A stretch of 32,155 nucleotides of DNA from Acidobacteriota bacterium (lineage in GTDB: Bacteria > Acidobacteriota > Terriglobia > Acidiferrales > UBA7541), in assembly GCA_003224055.1 (NCBI GenBank), contig QHYE01000104.1, positions 1-32,155 on the forward strand, in the 5' to 3' direction. A program made the position numbers and the translations under genes. Positions 32,004-32,155 of this stretch are shown in pieces. Numbering within the stretch: the first letter of the stretch is position 1; each line of letters begins with the position of its first letter. The notes under the pieces were generated by a model. It was given only the letters and a program-made list of their open reading frames with translations, did no database searches and had not been told where the DNA came from.

Positions 32004-32155
32004 CGTACTTCCTCCTTTGGATGTTCTGAAATTACTGCCAAAACTCCTAGAAGCTGTTGCATAACCTAGTACAGGCTCCTGAAAAGAAGGTAGTTGAGTT
32101 TTCTCAGATGAGAGATAAGCAAAGTCAGCAGCGCCGAAGGAGGGCCGATGGCCCG
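32004..32155. other. Right-edge sequence, possible start of a further gene
   Basis: 152 bp upstream of the small secreted protein gene. At the very edge AAGGAGG (32137-32143) precedes ATG (32148-32150) on the + strand, which may begin a gene that leaves the window; only two codons and part of a third are visible, so no product can be named. Confidence 0.3.

Noticed and set aside
1-32155. CRISPR array, complete insertion sequence, prophage or defense system
   Set aside because: I searched by eye for regularly spaced long repeats, transposase motifs, and restriction, toxin or nuclease genes and saw none.

Overview
The window most resembles the chromosome of a soil or sediment Acidobacteriota bacterium. 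This is inferred from the mix of protein types: a TIGR03118-type secreted protein, a DUF5916 outer-membrane protein, c-type heme porin, many secreted cupredoxins, a GH63-like glucosidase beside a glucose dehydrogenase, and heavy-metal modules. It is not proven, because there is no rRNA marker here. No CRISPR array, complete transposase or phage gene is visible.

Layout. (1) 1-2189: the 3' end of a glucosidase-like gene followed 10 nt later by a zinc-type glucose 1-dehydrogenase. (2) 2337-7477: a leftward lipoprotein gene and, divergently, a three-gene redox operon (porin with one heme motif, diheme cytochrome c, blue-copper protein). (3) 7800-14538: a leftward secreted TIGR03118-like gene, a 660-bp intergenic region, then a porin, a second blue-copper protein, and an OmpR-type response regulator with its histidine kinase. 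Three intergenic regions in blocks 2 and 3 carry arrays of TTGTCA-like hexamers spaced about 11 bp apart, the geometry of OmpR/PhoB-family operators. The nearby regulator pair is therefore a good candidate to control both blocks as one regulon.

(4) 14539-17437: a frameshifted third blue-copper gene with a His-rich tail, an ECF sigma factor, a DoxX-like membrane protein and a small Cys-containing secreted protein. (5) 18204-27004: eight closely packed rightward genes: a CusR/CusS-like two-component system, a LamG-like lectin-fold protein, a stand-alone ChrB C-terminal domain, a double DUF1259 protein, the chromate transporter ChrA, a YncE-like beta-propeller and a DUF5916 outer-membrane protein. 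This looks like a sensor-controlled chromate or oxyanion stress operon.

(6) 27005-27610: a scar holding two gene fragments and a 45-nt copy of the 3' half of a tRNA-Asp, the usual trace of an integrated element. (7) 27611-32003: a metal-handling cluster with a small thioredoxin, a MerC-like transporter and a MerR regulator under a textbook MerR-type promoter, then a short CDF transporter, a CopB-type P-type ATPase and a second small Cys protein related to the one at 17096.

Together the genes suggest a cell-envelope programme for electron transfer and metal or oxidant stress, controlled by at least two two-component systems, one ECF sigma factor and one MerR protein.
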